Assembly: GCF_036250065.1 (NCBI RefSeq)
Contig: NZ_CP109199.1
Coordinates: 1,674,001 to 1,738,000 of the forward strand
DNA length: 64,000 nt
Reading direction: 5' to 3'
Source: Micromonospora sp. NBC_01699
GTDB taxonomy: Bacteria > Actinomycetota > Actinomycetes > Mycobacteriales > Micromonosporaceae
Positions 63,435 to 64,000 of this stretch are shown here, in pieces. Below the pieces are notes generated by a model. The model searched no databases. It was not told the DNA's origin and saw only the letters and a list, made by a program, of their open reading frames with translations. The position numbers and the translations under genes were made by a program. Position 1 is the stretch's first letter; each line of letters begins with the position of its first letter.

Positions 63435-63744
63435 CGTAACCTCTCCCTCGCTCGCCACGACCATGCGTTGCCCCGCGATGGAGCAATAGCCCGTCGTTGC
63501 GCGGTATGTCAAGCGCTTGTTGGACGTTCGGCTTCCCAACCCCGTGATGCCGGGCTAGCCGATGCTGGGAGGGTAGCCGCTCACCGGCGCGGACATGTCC
63601 AGCCGCATCGCGTCTCTCAATCTGTCGGCTACCCCGCCGGGACGCTGCCAATGGACCGCTGTGGTCGATTGATCCTAAAGAGTCCAATTCTGCACCCACC
63701 GTCACCCCTCTCACTGATCGACGTTGAACGGGTTGTCTCAGCAC
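63427..63744 (-). pseudogene. GntR-type winged-helix remnant
   Basis: The frame 63427-63744 on the minus strand encodes RAGERLPSQHRLARHHGVGK, PNVQQALDIPRNDGLLLHRG, which matches the recognition core of GntR winged helices (GerLPSerelA-x-GVSR-tvrqALd-LR-eGLl). The residues before it do not form a normal N-terminal helix, and the frame ends soon after the wing with no effector domain, overlapping the XRE gene start by 8 bp. Probably a decayed gene; a small functional wHTH of this size also exists in actinomycetes. Confidence 0.5.
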
Positions 63745-63796
63745 CGTTGCGTTAGTCAGGGTGAATGATGCAAGCTAATTGGCAATAAGTCGAGCT

Positions 63797-63813
63797 GATC
63801 ACTATGAGTGATC
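63797..63813. promoter_or_regulatory. Inverted repeat gatcact-atg-agtgatc
   Basis: Perfect 7-bp arms with a 3-nt spacer lie 18 bp before the ATG of the small membrane protein. They are a candidate operator for one of the adjacent regulators. Confidence 0.4.
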
Positions 63814-63831
63814 TTACCTGTGGGATGGTGT

Positions 63832-63984
63832 ATGGACCTCTTTGTCCCGTTGTTGACGCTACTGGTGGGTTTCGCCGTTGGGCTGACCATCTTCAAGGTC
63901 AAAAGCCGGTGGTGCCCTAAGTGCGGGTTGGCGACCACCGACCGCATGACCGACCCCAACCCCGGCAGGCATCACCATGTCTAG
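63832..63984 (+). CDS. 50-residue membrane protein with zinc-ribbon half
   Basis: Starts MDLFVPLLTLLVGFAVGLTI (one transmembrane helix), then SRWCPKCGLATTDRMTD with a C-x2-C knuckle and a His-rich end. The ribosome site is weak (gggatgg). No family recognised, but the transmembrane plus CPxCG design is real-looking and the codons are in keeping with the low-G+C end. Placed divergently from the XRE-DUF397 pair. Confidence 0.5.
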   Translation: MDLFVPLLTLLVGFAVGLTIFKVKSRWCPKCGLATTDRMTDPNPGRHHHV

Positions 63985-64000
63985 GCATCGGTTGCGGGTA

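Noticed and set aside
63756-63959. A 67-codon minus-strand frame at the window end
   Set aside because: No motif; the plus-strand frame 63832-63984 in the same place has a membrane helix and CPKCG knuckle.

Overview
The window is about 72% G+C over most of its length, has dense short-gap gene packing, GTG/TTG starts beside AGGAGG-like ribosome sites, and many actinobacterial DUF families (DUF3039, DUF3093, DUF3099, DUF3159, DUF3710, DUF4193, DUF3000, DUF397, DUF5753). The gene set and order (sigA-suhB-cei-DUF4193-DUF3093-dut-DUF3710-OB-DUF3159-ceoBC-APC permease-TrmA-dxs ... rnd-DUF3000-hemE-hemY-hemQ) is the core actinobacterial block that I know from Mycobacterium tuberculosis around Rv2676c-Rv2710. 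The XRE-DUF5753/DUF397 pair and the intergenic repeats point to Micromonosporaceae (Micromonospora/Plantactinospora-like). This is an inference; no 16S gene is present.

Layout. 1-5.6 kb: tail of a TPR-type regulator, a thiosulfate sulfurtransferase, an AcuC deacetylase and a GNAT/acyl-CoA synthetase-like protein acetyltransferase. 5.7-11.3 kb: DUF2568 membrane protein, a SigB-like sigma factor, a Spo0M-like arrestin protein, a methyltransferase, a DUF985 cupin and an HhH-GPD repair protein. 11.3-18.6 kb: a BrnTA-like toxin-antitoxin pair, DUF3099, a secreted lysozyme-fold-like protein, psuG-psuK for pseudouridine breakdown, DUF3039, a TRIC channel and an SF2 helicase. 18.8-35.1 kb: the conserved block from sigA to dxs. 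35.2-46.6 kb: an accessory block with a lipoprotein, three paralogous polytopic GT-C-like membrane proteins, a PQQ-propeller protein, a two-component system and a VOC protein. 46.7-51.2 kb: fadB-fadA and a galE-like gene. 51.3-58.9 kb: rnd, an HtrA-like protease, a coiled-coil membrane protein, DUF3000 and the coproporphyrin-type heme genes hemE-hemY-hemQ. 59-62.2 kb: a secreted ricin-lectin/beta-helix enzyme and an acetate-type transporter. 62.3-64 kb: a lower-G+C accessory end with DUF397, XRE-DUF5753, a GntR remnant and a 50-residue membrane/zinc-ribbon protein.

The most unusual signal is a 56-bp repeat that carries a stop, a GTG start, a 19-codon mini-ORF and a ribosome site. Tandem copies chain dut to the DUF3710 gene through four successive GTGA stop/start overlaps, and a variant chains fadA to fadB. 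Other points worth a look: a 194-nt tract that reads as identical between sigA and the sigB-like gene (gene conversion), a KimA-like K+ symporter divergent from the ceoBC RCK pair, a family of three GT-C-like paralogues, a 19-bp-arm palindromic element with G-rich microsatellite, and a set of -10 boxes placed 6-9 nt before start codons that imply leaderless mRNAs.

No rRNA, tRNA, CRISPR array, transposase or prophage gene was recognised.
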